Positions 1-8,470 of a DNA stretch of 64,000 nucleotides are shown here, one piece after another. Origin of the DNA: Theocolax elegans (Eukaryota; Arthropoda; Insecta; Hymenoptera; Cerocephalidae); assembly GCA_026168455.1 (NCBI GenBank), contig CM047426.1, forward strand, positions 54,733,749 to 54,797,748, given 5' to 3'. Every line of letters starts with the position of its first letter. Position 1 is the stretch's first letter. Under the pieces are notes generated by a model. That model was not told the origin of the DNA. It worked only from the letters and a program-made list of their open reading frames with translations, and did no database searches. The position numbers were made by a program, and so were the translations under genes.

Positions 1-116
1 TTTTAATCATGTATATTTATTCAAATTTTAATTTTTGTACATAATAGATTAAAAAATATGGTTAAACAATGTATACAATATGTTCTCTTATTTAGTATAT
101 CCATTAATTTTCTATA
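1..116. other. AT-rich flank, no gene seen
   Basis: AT-rich sequence beyond the 3' end of the integrase gene. In Polintons the integrase usually lies near one terminus, so the element end may be here or just outside the window. I see no terminal inverted repeat that I can support. Confidence 0.5.
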
Positions 117-1034
117 TTATTTAATTTTATTTTTATCTATCCAACTATTATGCTCGCTACTAAAGCCAAACCATTTAACATATACACGACTACCTTTTTT
201 CTTCAAAACTTTTTGTACTAAATAAACTTCTGGATACATAGTTTTCTGAATTTTCGTATCATAAAAGTCGCCAGAGACGGGATTATCATTATAATCTTTG
301 ACGTGATAAGTTATAGGATTAGTTTTAACAACTCGCGTTATTGTGAAAATTTCAGTAGAACAGTTTGGTGAATAGCCTTTTTCGAAAACATGCTTTATTT
401 TACTTATTCGTACTTTATCTCCTATTTTAAATTTCGGTTTTTTAATAGGTACATTCTCGGCTATAAAATGCTCCTTGATCTCTTTTCCATTTGCCCGTGT
501 AAAATTTTTGGGCGCAATTCCAATCGTCCGATGTTTCCTTGCATTGTAAGCTTTGACCAAATCCTGCAGAATATCAATCCATTTATAGTTCCCTCTTTTA
601 CTGAATTCTATCCACATTGCATTTTTCAGTGTTCTATTAAATCGCTCACATATACTTGCATGAAGGTTACTATGTGAAGAGTATAGATGAATCTTATATT
701 TTTTCATTAGATTTTGAAAGTTTGAATTGTAAAACTCTTTTCCTTCGTCGGTTTGAAGCTTAGACGGTACACGTCCTTGTTTTAATATAGTTTTCATTGC
801 TAAACTAACATCACTTCCACTTTTAAATTTTACCGGGACAACCAATGCATGTTTTGAAAATATATCTATAACTGTAAGTAAGTAACAAAACCCTTTGTTC
901 TTCTTAGAGTATGGAACTATTTCTACAAGATCAGTTTGCCAAGTTTCATCTATTGCTCGTATATCGTATTTTCTTCGCTTATATCTGCGTCGTGCTGGTT
1001 TGTGAAGTTCTTCAGCTATTTTTTGTCGATCCAT
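117..1034 (-). CDS. Polinton-type integrase with C-terminal chromodomain
   Basis: A DDE integrase that would join the ends of the linear Polinton/adintovirus-like DNA to host DNA in the nucleus. In the 305-residue frame the core acidic residues appear to be D35 (WQTDLVEI), D96 (TDEGKEF) and E130 (ICERFNR). The last 35 residues (YLVQKVL...VYVKWFGF...NSWI) look like a chromodomain, as in many Polinton and some Gypsy integrases. The frame begins directly at the end of the upstream ORF and lacks the N-terminal zinc-binding part usual in the family, so the 5' end may be lost or frameshifted. The next genes are on the same strand. The frame itself has no internal stop. Family assignment is confident; activity is unlikely to be judged from sequence because the N terminus is doubtful. 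Confidence 0.88.
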   Translation of the reverse strand: MDRQKIAEELHKPARRRYKRRKYDIRAIDETWQTDLVEIVPYSKKNKGFCYLLTVIDIFSKHALVVPVKFKSGSDVSLAMKTILKQGRVPSKLQTDEGKEFYNSNFQNLMKKYKIHLYSSHSNLHASICERFNRTLKNAMWIEFSKRGNYKWIDILQDLVKAYNARKHRTIGIAPKNFTRANGKEIKEHFIAENVPIKKPKFKIGDKVRISKIKHVFEKGYSPNCSTEIFTITRVVKTNPITYHVKDYNDNPVSGDFYDTKIQKTMYPEVYLVQKVLKKKGSRVYVKWFGFSSEHNSWIDKNKIK

Positions 1035-1459
1035 TATAGTTTACTGAGAATGTTTTCATTTAATTCTTTTTCACGATCTGCTTTATCTTCTTGTAATGTT
1101 CTATTTAATTCTTTAATAATGAAGTCAATACCAGAAAAATTGCGTTGTTTTAGTTCGTAAAGATATTTTAATTTTGGCTCCACTTCGGATTTATATTTTT
1201 GAAGTTCCTCCTTATACTTACTTACAGCATCAACAAGTCCACCGATTTTAAATGATAAAAAATTTATTTCAGTCTGCAGAATAACTTGTAGTGCATGCAA
1301 AGAGACGGCATCGTTTGGTTGACTGGCTTGCCCAATATTACACACCCGTTTATTTTCTAAATCAAAATTACCGTCTATTGTAAAATTGAAACCAACACCT
1401 GGTGGGCCGCGACTCTCTTTCGAGCCCACAAGTTTTCTTCCAAACACATCGAGACTCAT
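1034..1459 (-). CDS. Polinton-associated protein with GPPG motif and coiled coil
   Basis: I do not know the function. The open frame extends upstream to 1,576, but I prefer the Met at 1,459 (MSLDVFGRKLVG) because it avoids overlap with the preceding gene, which ends at 1,488; this gives about 141 residues. A short GPPGVGFNF motif is followed by a segment beginning with FDLENKRVCNI and by a charged region of coiled-coil type (KYKEELQKYKSEVEPKLKYLYELK). Proteins with this GPPG plus 'DLENKR-C' layout accompany Polinton-like integrase genes in insects from what I recall, and a fibre- or spike-like virion role is only a guess. It ends where the integrase frame starts. Confidence 0.6.
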   Translation of the reverse strand: MSLDVFGRKLVGSKESRGPPGVGFNFTIDGNFDLENKRVCNIGQASQPNDAVSLHALQVILQTEINFLSFKIGGLVDAVSKYKEELQKYKSEVEPKLKYLYELKQRNFSGIDFIIKELNRTLQEDKADREKELNENILSKL

Positions 1460-1487
1460 GACGGAACTGATTAGAAACTTGCATGCA

Positions 1488-2335
1488 TCAATATACATGT
1501 CCTGCTTCACGTAGTTCTTCAATAATTGATTGAATTTCATTTGTGTGATTGTTATTTCTTGCAGACCGTTCGGCAATCAATAATCGAAGTCGCTCGACAA
1601 GCTCATTTGGATCATCCCAGTAGACTAAATTTATAGATGAATTTTTTTTTGCTATTTTATACTTTGGTATGAGACTTCCTCCGCTGGTAAGTTTGATTTT
1701 GCGATTGCTGCGAAACATAGGTGCAATAATATTTGTGTATTTTCTACTTCTCGAGGTTCTTATAGACCCATTTTTGTTATGTCTTTTCCGATGAGCATTT
1801 GTTGCCTCTAATATGCTTCGATAATTTTCACGATCTGTTGAACTTAAAAGATTATCATTTGGTTCTTTTTTAAACAGTAATTCCATTAGTCCACTACTTT
1901 TAGGATAAGATGCATCATTTACTTTTATAAATTTATCAAAAAATTGAATTTCTGCATCGCCAATCATATACACTCTATTAACGTTTCGTACTCCATATAT
2001 ATTGTCAATTTTGCTTCGACTTTTATTCAATAATGATAGAAAATCATCTCCATTGTCTTTTTGAATAGACTTGAATGTAGAATTAACCAAAATTTCATAC
2101 TCTGAAAAATTATCATCATCATCTAGTGTAGAATTCGAATCATTTACATCATTTACTACATAACTCGACCGGTCAAATCTCATTCGCCTTCTTGCTTTTG
2201 AACTTTGCTTAGGAGATGGAAGGCTTTTGTTTTGTGAATCGACAAGTTTCTCGAGTGGTGAAATAACTGGTTTCAATGTATCGCTGATAACTTTTTCAAA
2301 ATCTTCTCTCTGCTGTTTCAATAAAGAGTATTTTT
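1488..2335 (-). pseudogene. DUF8207-like gene, main C-terminal part, split by insertion
   Basis: The larger piece of a gene of unknown function resembling DUF8207 proteins of insect Polinton-like loci (signature around IYGVRNVNRVYMIGDAEI and a downstream GLMELLFKKEP block). The frame is open for about 277 residues; the C-terminal third is basic (TSRSRKYTNIIAPMFRSNRKIKL) and ends before the GPPG gene. The 5' end is not here: a 5.2 kb insertion starts at 2,336, and the first 26 codons, with a good ATG, lie at 7,554-7,633. The 13-base sequence aaagagtattttt is present on both sides, and the reading frame continues exactly when one copy is discounted. The gene was therefore intact until a recent insertion. 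Domain name is from memory of the family. Confidence 0.75.
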
Positions 2336-2466
2336 ATATATGTATGTATTATCGGTCACACCGAACTAAATAAATTACTTTTAGAATAAAGTAGGCTCAT
2401 TGTACTCTTTGTCCACTATGGTTGGTGGAATTTCCCAGAGCACGGCCTTTATTAAAAACAATTAAA

Positions 2467-2533
2467 GGCGTTTCGTCCTCGATCTCCAGCTTGGACTCCT
2501 CAGTAAGGAACTGGAGATCTTACCTTAGACGCC
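2467..2533 (-). ncRNA. Type III hammerhead ribozyme, copy 1
   Basis: Reading the minus strand, 67 nt fold as: stem III 5' strand GGCGT, cleavage site GUC, stem I TAAGG with CCTTA (14-nt loop), core CTGAGGA (matches CUGANGA), stem II GTCC with GGAC (14-nt loop), core GAAA, stem III 3' strand ACGCC. All conserved core positions are present and all three stems are perfectly paired. Loops I and II contain the 9-nt complements GATCTCCAG and CTGGAGATC, which could form the loop-loop contact seen in natural hammerheads. Cleavage would release 392-nt monomers from a tandem transcript. The fold was derived by eye. Confidence 0.85.
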
Positions 2534-2858
2534 TGTCGCAAGATGAACCGCGACGCCAGCAAGATGTTCTGCGGCTATATATATAGAAAAGAGACGACGA
2601 TCTCTACAACGAGTGTAGAGATATAGTCGTCTCCATCTGGTGGTGGGAAAAACCACCAGCCAGAGTGCGACGTATGCGACCTAGTCGCCGGTTATTTGAA
2701 AAATGAATCTATCGTTCGTAAATTTCTATATATGTATGTATTATCGGTCACACCGAACTAAATAAATTACTTTTAGAATAAAGTAGGCTCATTGTACTCT
2801 TTGTCCACTATGGTTGGAGGAATTTCCCAGAGCACGGCCTTTATTAAAAACAATTAAA

Positions 2859-2925
2859 GGCGTTTCGTCCTCGATCTCCAGCTTGGACTCCTCAGTAAGG
2901 AACTGGAGATCTTACCTTAGACGCC
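2859..2925 (-). ncRNA. Type III hammerhead ribozyme, copy 2
   Basis: Identical over all 67 nt to copy 1 and exactly 392 bp from it. The intervening monomer is complete, so a transcript across copies 1 and 2 could be cut at both sites to give a unit-length RNA. Confidence 0.85.
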
Positions 2926-3122
2926 TGTCGCAAGATGAACCGCGACGCCAGCAAGATGTTCTGCGGCTATATATACAGAAAAGAGACGACGATCTCTACA
3001 ACGAGTGTAGAGATATAGTCGTCTCCATCTGGTGGTGGGAAAAACCACCAGCCAGAGTGCGACGTATGCGACCTAGTCGCCGGTTATTTGAAAATTGAAT
3101 CTATCGTTCGTAAATTTCTATA

Positions 3123-3755
3123 AGTGCATTATATGTTTTTTGGGTCGCAGAAACCGAATCCGTAACTCATTTGGTCCCATCACGTCACAGTTTTTTGCTA
3201 ACCTCAAAAAATCGCTGAAAAATGATAAAATTCAACAAAATCAAGCTTACATCCTGTTAAAGCATCGCAACTCCACATTCTCATGATCCCAGACGAGCCC
3301 AACAAGCTGTAGAATGATTTTCACTACCGTAAAAACACATAACCCCAAAATCGGATGAGCTTTATACCCAAAAATCCAAAATAAGCAACGAATATACATG
3401 CCCAAAGGGCACACATCTTTATTTTAGGATAGTCCTAGTGGAAATACACTTCCGACGAAAGTGAACACCGAATTTTTTCTACTAGGGACTAATCCCCTTT
3501 TACCTAAAGCCCTAGGACCCCGTAACCTGAAAACTCAAACTTCGAAAGTACAAAACTCAACCCTACATTTTGCCGTACCCAGAAACAACGACGTAGACAT
3601 AGCAGGACTGTTCCCTTTGGGGTGCTTGATTTTTGTGAGTCCCCTTGCCTCTTACTTTCTTACAGAAAATATTGTGAATATCCATTCACGTATTTTCTGT
3701 CTTACTGTAATAACGAATCCGTTTGTTATCAAAATATCTTCGTTGTGCTTTTCTC
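3123..3755. other. Non-coding end of the captured transposon segment
   Basis: Begins where the second hammerhead unit breaks off (agtgcattatatg at 3,123). It contains 'gggtcgcagaaaccgaatcc', which I associate with ends of the same repeat-protein family, and short chance frames only. I see no inverted termini. Confidence 0.4.
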
Positions 3756-5552
3756 TTATGCTGTACTGAGGTGTCTCTCTTTAACGACCAGCAGTAGTCT
3801 GCTAACATGGCTATCCCACACACCCTGGTACCTCTTCTCGAAGTCTTTTAAATCCTGATGGAATCTTTCGCCCTGCTCTTCACTAAAATCGCCCAAATTT
3901 GCAGGAAAATACTCGATGTGTGAATGAAGGAAGTGCAGCTTGAGGTTCATGAGACATCCCATATTTCTAAAATTTGCCACCAACTTTTCAACAATACTTA
4001 CGTAGTTGGGATCTTTTGTATTTCCCAGAAACTTTTTGGTCACATCTCTGAAACTCTGCCAAGCTGCTTTCTCCACCTTTGTCATTCTTTTTTCAAATTC
4101 TGTATCTTTGAGAAGTTCTCTTACTTGCGGACCGTCAAAAATTCCTTCATTTATTTTCGCATCAGAAAGTTTAGGGAATTTCTGAAAGATGTACTTGAAT
4201 GCTTCACTTTCCGTTGCTTTCATTGCTTTTACAATTTGTTTTATCAACCCTAGTTTATATGCAGTGGTGGAAGAATTACTTTATTCATTGGAATGAGACT
4301 TTCTTTTATAATGTTTTTCGATCCTGGAATTAAGTTGCCTCTAAGTGGCCAATGTTTTGTAACATAATGTTCACTGCGAGCTCGACTGTCCCACTCACAT
4401 ATAAAGCAGGGAAATTTTGTAAAACCACTTTGTTGACCCAATAAGAGTGTCATTATTTTTAGATCTCCACATATTTTCCACTTATGTTTATGGTATTCTA
4501 ATTTGTCTAGTAAAAAGCGAAGGTTATGGTATCCTTCATTCAACGTTAGCGAATGACCTACAGGTATCGGAGCGTATTGGTTACCATTATGAAGCAAGAC
4601 TGCTTTCAAGCTTCGTGTAGAAGGATCTATAAATAGACGCCACTGATCAGGTTCATAAGTAACACCGTACTCGTTGATAAGTCCTTCAATATTATTACAA
4701 TAAATTAAATTTTCTATATTTGTGAAATATTTTCTGAATTGAATGTCTCTATTACGATAGAATGTAATACGGGTGCCTGGAGCAAGGCAATTTTTTTCGG
4801 CCAATCGTGATGCTATAAGTTCAGAAATATCTTTGGATAGTCCTGCATCTCGCACCAAGTCATTCAATTCTTCTTGCGTAAAACAATTAGGATTTTTATC
4901 AGTCTCGTCTTCTGATGTCTCATCGTCTGTTTCCATACTCACATTGTCAAGTTCGGCTGAAACATCATCACCTGATATTTCCATTACATTTTCATTAGTA
5001 CTACCTTTCATTTCATTTTGTTCAGAACTAAAAGAAGTAGGAACGGTCACAGATGCAACAACTGGATAAGAAATTGAAGACTTTGTTTTTTGATTGTGCC
5101 CACAAATCTTTGTCAAGCAAAAATAGCAATCTTCCTTATGGTTTCCTGGTTCTCGCCAGATCATTGGAGTAGCAAACTTCCGTTTCTTAAGCTTCTTCAA
5201 TTGCATGGAGCAATTAAAGCAAAGTGTTTGGAGTCCAATGATTTGCCATTCCACTAGTTTCTATGCCGAAAAACTCCCTGTACTTAGCTTTTTGAGCATC
5301 TGTGAAAGGTTTCTTGAGCTTGCCAATAACGTATTTTCCACAAATGACGCAAAAAGTGTCTACGCTATTTTTACATGTTTGATGATTAGATATACTTTTT
5401 GTAACATTATACTCTTCATCAGCCAAATCGCCCACCAATGAAGAACTGCGGTCGCTTGATGACGACGCCTGGGGGCCCGCTTTCGCACCCGAACCAGCCG
5501 CCGATACTGGGATTCCGAGTCCCTGCATCGTACTTTTACGTGTGTCGACCAT
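3756..5552 (-). pseudogene. Repeat-derived transposon protein of unknown class, two frameshifts
   Basis: I recognise the protein type (repeat-encoded arthropod proteins with a conserved GQQxGxTKxPCFICEWDSR block and an LPPLHI motif) but not its enzyme class. Three frames tile it: 5,552-5,214 (MVDTRKS start, CVIC and FGIETSG), 5,254-4,250 (CFNC, CYFC, acidic linker, PCFICEWDSR, ILPPLHI) and 4,247-3,756 (IFDGPQVREL, HSHIEYFPANLGDFSEEQGERFHQD). A single lost base near 4,254 and another near 5,230 explain the breaks, since the peptide continues in the next frame each time. Cysteine pairs suggest zinc binding; a transposase role is an inference. It lies inside the hammerhead-unit insertion and is flanked by truncated units, so it may have been captured or inserted there. 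Confidence 0.65.
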
Positions 5553-5571
5553 GACGACATGAAAGCCGCAA

Positions 5572-5620
5572 TCCAGCTTGGACTCCTCAGTAAGGAACTG
5601 GAGATCTTACCTTAGACGCC
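5572..5620 (-). ncRNA. Truncated hammerhead ribozyme
   Basis: Retains the GUC cleavage-site side, stem I, CTGAGGA and the 5' strand of stem II, but the GGAC-GAAA-CGCC side is replaced by the neighbouring transposon-derived sequence at 5,571. It cannot form the core alone. Confidence 0.8.
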
Positions 5621-5945
5621 TGTCGCAAGATGAACCGCGACGCCAGCAAGATGTTCTGCGGCTATATATACAGAAAAGAGACGACGATCTCTACAACGAG
5701 TGTAGAGATATAGTCGTCTCCATCTGGTGGTGGGAAAAACCACCAGCCAGAGTGCGACGTATGCGACCTAGTCGCCGGTTATTTGAAAATTGAATCTATC
5801 GTTCGTAAATTTCTATATATGTATGTATTATCGGTCACACCGAACTAAATAAATTACTTTTAGAATAAAGTAGGCTCATTGTACTCTTTGTCCACTATGG
5901 TTGGTGGAATTTCCCAGAGCACGGCCTTTATTAAAAACAATTAAA

Positions 5946-6012
5946 GGCGTTTCGTCCTCGATCTCCAGCTTGGACTCCTCAGTAAGGAACTGGAGATCTT
6001 ACCTTAGACGCC
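5946..6012 (-). ncRNA. Type III hammerhead ribozyme, copy 3
   Basis: Same 67-nt sequence and fold as copy 1, in the unit next to the centre of the inverted array. Confidence 0.85.
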
Positions 6013-6541
6013 TGTCGCAAGATGAACCGCGACGCCAGCAAGATGTTCTGCGGCTATATATATAGAAAAGAGACGACGATCTCTACAACGAGTGTAGAGA
6101 TATAGTCGTCTCCATCTGGTGGTGGGAAAAACCACCAGCCAGAGTGCGACGTATGCGACCTAGTCGCCGGTTATTTGAAAAATGAATCTATCGTTCGTAA
6201 ATTTCTATATATGTATGTATTATCGGTCACACCGAACTAAATAAATTACTTTTAGAATAAAGTAGGCTGGACAAAGAGTAAAATGAGCCTACTTTATTCT
6301 AAAAGTAATTTATTTAGTTCGGTGTGACCGATAATACATACATATATAGAAATTTACGAACGATAGATTCATTTTTCAAATAACCGGCGACTAGGTCGCA
6401 TACGTCGCACTCTGGCTGGTGGTTTTTCCCACCACCAGATGGAGACGACTATATCTCTACACTCGTTGTAGAGATCGTCGTCTCTTTTCTATATATATAG
6501 CCGCAGAACATCTTGCTGGCGTCGCGGTTCATCTTGCGACA

Positions 6542-6608
6542 GGCGTCTAAGGTAAGATCTCCAGTTCCTTACTGAGGAGTCCAAGCTGGAGATCGAGGAC
6601 GAAACGCC
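6542..6608 (+). ncRNA. Type III hammerhead ribozyme, copy 4
   Basis: Plus-strand copy, identical to copies 1-3. GGCGTC is at 6,542-6,547, CTGAGGA at 6,572-6,578 and GAAACGCC at 6,601-6,608. Confidence 0.87.
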
Positions 6609-6933
6609 TTTAATTGTTTTTAATAAAGGCCGTGCTCTGGGAAATTCCACCAACCATAGTGGACAAAGAGTACAATGAGCCTACTTTATTCTAAAAGTAA
6701 TTTATTTAGTTCGGTGTGACCGATAATACATACATATATAGAAATTTACGAACGATAGATTCATTTTTCAAATAACCGGCGACTAGGTCGCATACGTCGC
6801 ACTCTGGCTGGTGGTTTTTCCCACCACCAGATGGAGACGACTATATCTCTACACTCGTTGTAGAGATCGTCGTCTCTTTTCTATATATATAGCCGCAGAA
6901 CATCTTGCTGGCGTCGCGGTTCATCTTGCGACA

Positions 6934-7000
6934 GGCGTCTAAGGTAAGATCTCCAGTTCCTTACTGAGGAGTCCAAGCTGGAGATCGAGGACGAAACGCC
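6934..7000 (+). ncRNA. Type III hammerhead ribozyme, copy 5
   Basis: Plus-strand copy, identical in sequence, 392 bp after copy 4. A plus transcript over 6,542-7,392 would have three cleavage sites and two unit-length monomers. Confidence 0.87.
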
Positions 7001-7325
7001 TTTAATTGTTTTTAATAAAGGCCGTGCTCTGGGAAATTCCACCAACCATAGTGGACAAAGAGTACAATGAGCCTACTTTATTCTAAAAGTAATTTATTTA
7101 GTTCGGTGTGACCGATAATACATACATATATAGAAATTTACGAACGATAGATTCATTTTTCAAATAACCGGCGACTAGGTCGCATACGTCGCACTCTGGC
7201 TGGTGGTTTTTCCCACCACCAGATGGAGACGACTATATCTCTACACTCGTTGTAGAGATCGTCGTCTCTTTTCTATATATATAGCCGCAGAACATCTTGC
7301 TGGCGTCGCGGTTCATCTTGCGACA

Positions 7326-7392
7326 GGCGTCTAAGGTAAGATCTCCAGTTCCTTACTGAGGAGTCCAAGCTGGAGATCGAGGACGAAACGCC
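7326..7392 (+). ncRNA. Type III hammerhead ribozyme, copy 6
   Basis: Plus-strand copy, identical in sequence, 392 bp after copy 5 and the last complete one before the end of the insertion. Confidence 0.87.
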
Positions 7393-7553
7393 TTTAATTG
7401 TTTTTAATAAAGGCCGTGCTCTGGGAAATTCCACCAACCATAGTGGACAAAGAGTACAATGAGCCTACTTTATTCTAAAAGTAATTTATTTAGTTCGGTG
7501 TGACCGATAATACATACATATATAGAAATTTACGAACGATAGATTCATTTTTC

Positions 7554-7633
7554 AAAGAGTATTTTTGTTTGATAGCTTCACGTGCTCGCGAGAGCTCACT
7601 AAGAATATTCTTTTCTTTTTCAAAGTTAGACAT
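7554..7633 (-). pseudogene. DUF8207-like gene, N-terminal 26 codons
   Basis: The start of the split DUF8207-like gene. The ATG is at 7,633-7,631 and the peptide begins MSNFEKEKNILSELSR, a charged helical start typical of these proteins. It runs into the second copy of the 13-base target duplication (7,554-7,566). Upstream, towards higher coordinates, the packaging ATPase gene follows on the same strand, giving the order ATPase, DUF8207-like, GPPG protein, integrase. Confidence 0.75.
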
Positions 7634-7669
7634 GGTGACGAGATGGTGTCTATACTTGTACTGCAAGTT

Positions 7670-8377
7670 TCATATTAATGGATCCTTTTTTATTGCAAAA
7701 CAGTCAAATCCTTTCCTGTATCTACCATCATTCATGGCTTTATCCTTGTCAATAACAACGAATCCATACTTATCATTTTTCCAACATTCCGAACACAGAT
7801 TTCGAAATTCATTGAAAGTTAAGTCAGTATTCATATGATCTTCATAAATATGTTTAAGATTAACATCATCTTGACGATAAATCACCATCATGTTGATATT
7901 ATCCCTGATGAGATGTTTTGGTATATGTGCATTGGACTGACATAGATAAAAACTGTCTACACTTTTATGTCTTCCCATACAGAAAAATGCTTTAATATTA
8001 TCCTGTTTCTCACAAGCAACGTCATCAAAAATCATAATTGAATTTGGTAGAGCGTCATCTGGAGATATCACAGACTCGTGTTCACTGAATGGTAAGTATG
8101 ATACACCATGAATTGGTTCCAATACTTTTTGAAGAAATTGATATTTGGGTTGATTCAAAGATTTAGAGTAAACATAAACATTTTCGAATCTAAGACCATT
8201 AGGATGTGTAATTAATGCTAACAAACTATTTGTTTTTCCACAGTTTGATGGACCACAAAAAACTGCTCTTATAGTGTCTGGTAGTAATTCTCCATGTCGC
8301 TTCCTTTGTTTTACTTTTCCAAAATCAAAGTTGCTTACGGGGAGTTTGACATTCTGCTCAGTGAAATCCATGTTCAC
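7670..8377 (-). CDS. Polinton A32-like genome-packaging ATPase
   Basis: FtsK-HerA/A32-type ATPase expected to pump DNA into the capsid. In 235 residues: Walker A GPSNCGKT at 42-49 and Walker B IMIFDDV at 114-120, followed by an arginine-containing segment (FFCMGRHKSVDSFYLCQS, about 130-147) that resembles the sensor region of poxvirus A32-like ATPases. Length is normal for Polinton ATPases. The start ATG at 8,377 faces the PLA2-protease gene across a 93-bp divergent spacer. No stops or frameshifts, so it looks intact. The DUF8207-like gene start follows 36 bp downstream. Family call is confident. Confidence 0.92.
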   Translation of the reverse strand: MNMDFTEQNVKLPVSNFDFGKVKQRKRHGELLPDTIRAVFCGPSNCGKTNSLLALITHPNGLRFENVYVYSKSLNQPKYQFLQKVLEPIHGVSYLPFSEHESVISPDDALPNSIMIFDDVACEKQDNIKAFFCMGRHKSVDSFYLCQSNAHIPKHLIRDNINMMVIYRQDDVNLKHIYEDHMNTDLTFNEFRNLCSECWKNDKYGFVVIDKDKAMNDGRYRKGFDCFAIKKDPLI

Positions 8378-8470
8378 ATCCCAAAGTCAAGTTTTACATT
8401 AAGCTGTTAAAGTATATAAGCATCTATTTTATATCTTTTTCATCAGTTGTAATTCATCATTCAAAGAGTC
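8378..8470. promoter_or_regulatory. Divergent intergenic promoter region
   Basis: A 93-bp spacer between the minus-strand ATPase and plus-strand PLA2-protease genes. The plus strand has a TATA-like element tatataag at 8,413-8,420, about 50 bp before the ATG at 8,471, and the minus strand is AT-rich. Bidirectional use is inferred from the arrangement. Confidence 0.45.

Larger units (their letters stand above)
2336..3122 (-). repeat. Two direct 392-bp hammerhead units
   Basis: Two head-to-tail units, ribozyme sense on the minus strand; 'atcggtca' recurs at 2,351 and 2,743, giving a period of 392. Units differ by only a few bases (for example tatatatag versus tatatacag, ggttggtgg versus ggttggagg). 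Besides the ribozyme, each unit has a long hairpin (gagacgac...gtcgtctc, with inner gatctctaca/tgtagagat) and a second hairpin (ctggtggt...accaccag), so the RNA would be highly structured. The 94-codon plus-strand frame at 2,814-3,098 exists only because one unit lacks a stop present in its sisters; I do not consider it coding. Confidence 0.85.
5572..6268 (-). repeat. Truncated plus full 392-bp hammerhead unit
   Basis: The first unit starts mid-ribozyme at 5,572 (tccagcttgg), lacking the GAAA side of the core; the second is complete, with its ribozyme at 5,946-6,012, and runs on into a partial third to 6,268. This block forms one arm of a large palindrome with the opposite-strand units after 6,286. 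Confidence 0.85.
2336..7553. mobile_element. 5.2 kb composite hammerhead-unit (retrozyme/PLE-like) insertion
   Basis: A single insertion bounded by a perfect 13-bp duplication (aaagagtattttt at 2,323-2,335 and 7,554-7,566) inside a Polinton gene. Order: two head-to-tail 392-bp units (2,336-3,122), a 2.45 kb segment with a broken transposon gene (3,123-5,570), a truncated unit and one further unit in the first orientation (5,572-6,268), a 17-bp non-duplicated centre, then more than three units in opposite orientation (6,286-7,553). Each full unit has a 67-nt hammerhead ribozyme. Truncated, tandem and inverted copies with irregular long target duplications are typical of Penelope-type retrotransposition. 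No reverse transcriptase is encoded, so it would be mobilised in trans; this last step is inference. Confidence 0.75.
6286..7553 (+). repeat. Three-plus inverted 392-bp hammerhead units
   Basis: Head-to-tail units with ribozyme sense on the plus strand; ribozymes start at 6,542, 6,934 and 7,326, exactly 392 apart. The last unit stops at 'cattttt' plus c, immediately before the target duplication. Units are almost identical to those on the other strand. Near identity across the array argues for recent amplification. Confidence 0.88.

Noticed and set aside
2814..3098. 94-codon plus-strand frame (MEEFPRARP...) and the matching one at 5,578-5,793
   Set aside because: Present only in units lacking a stop found in sister units, and opposite in strand to the ribozyme. 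The sequence is explained by RNA hairpins.
6542..6660. Cleavage site placed at CGTG downstream of GAAA (type I topology)
   Set aside because: Position 17 would be G and no stem I could form. The upstream GUC gives perfect stems I and III, so the type III fold was chosen.
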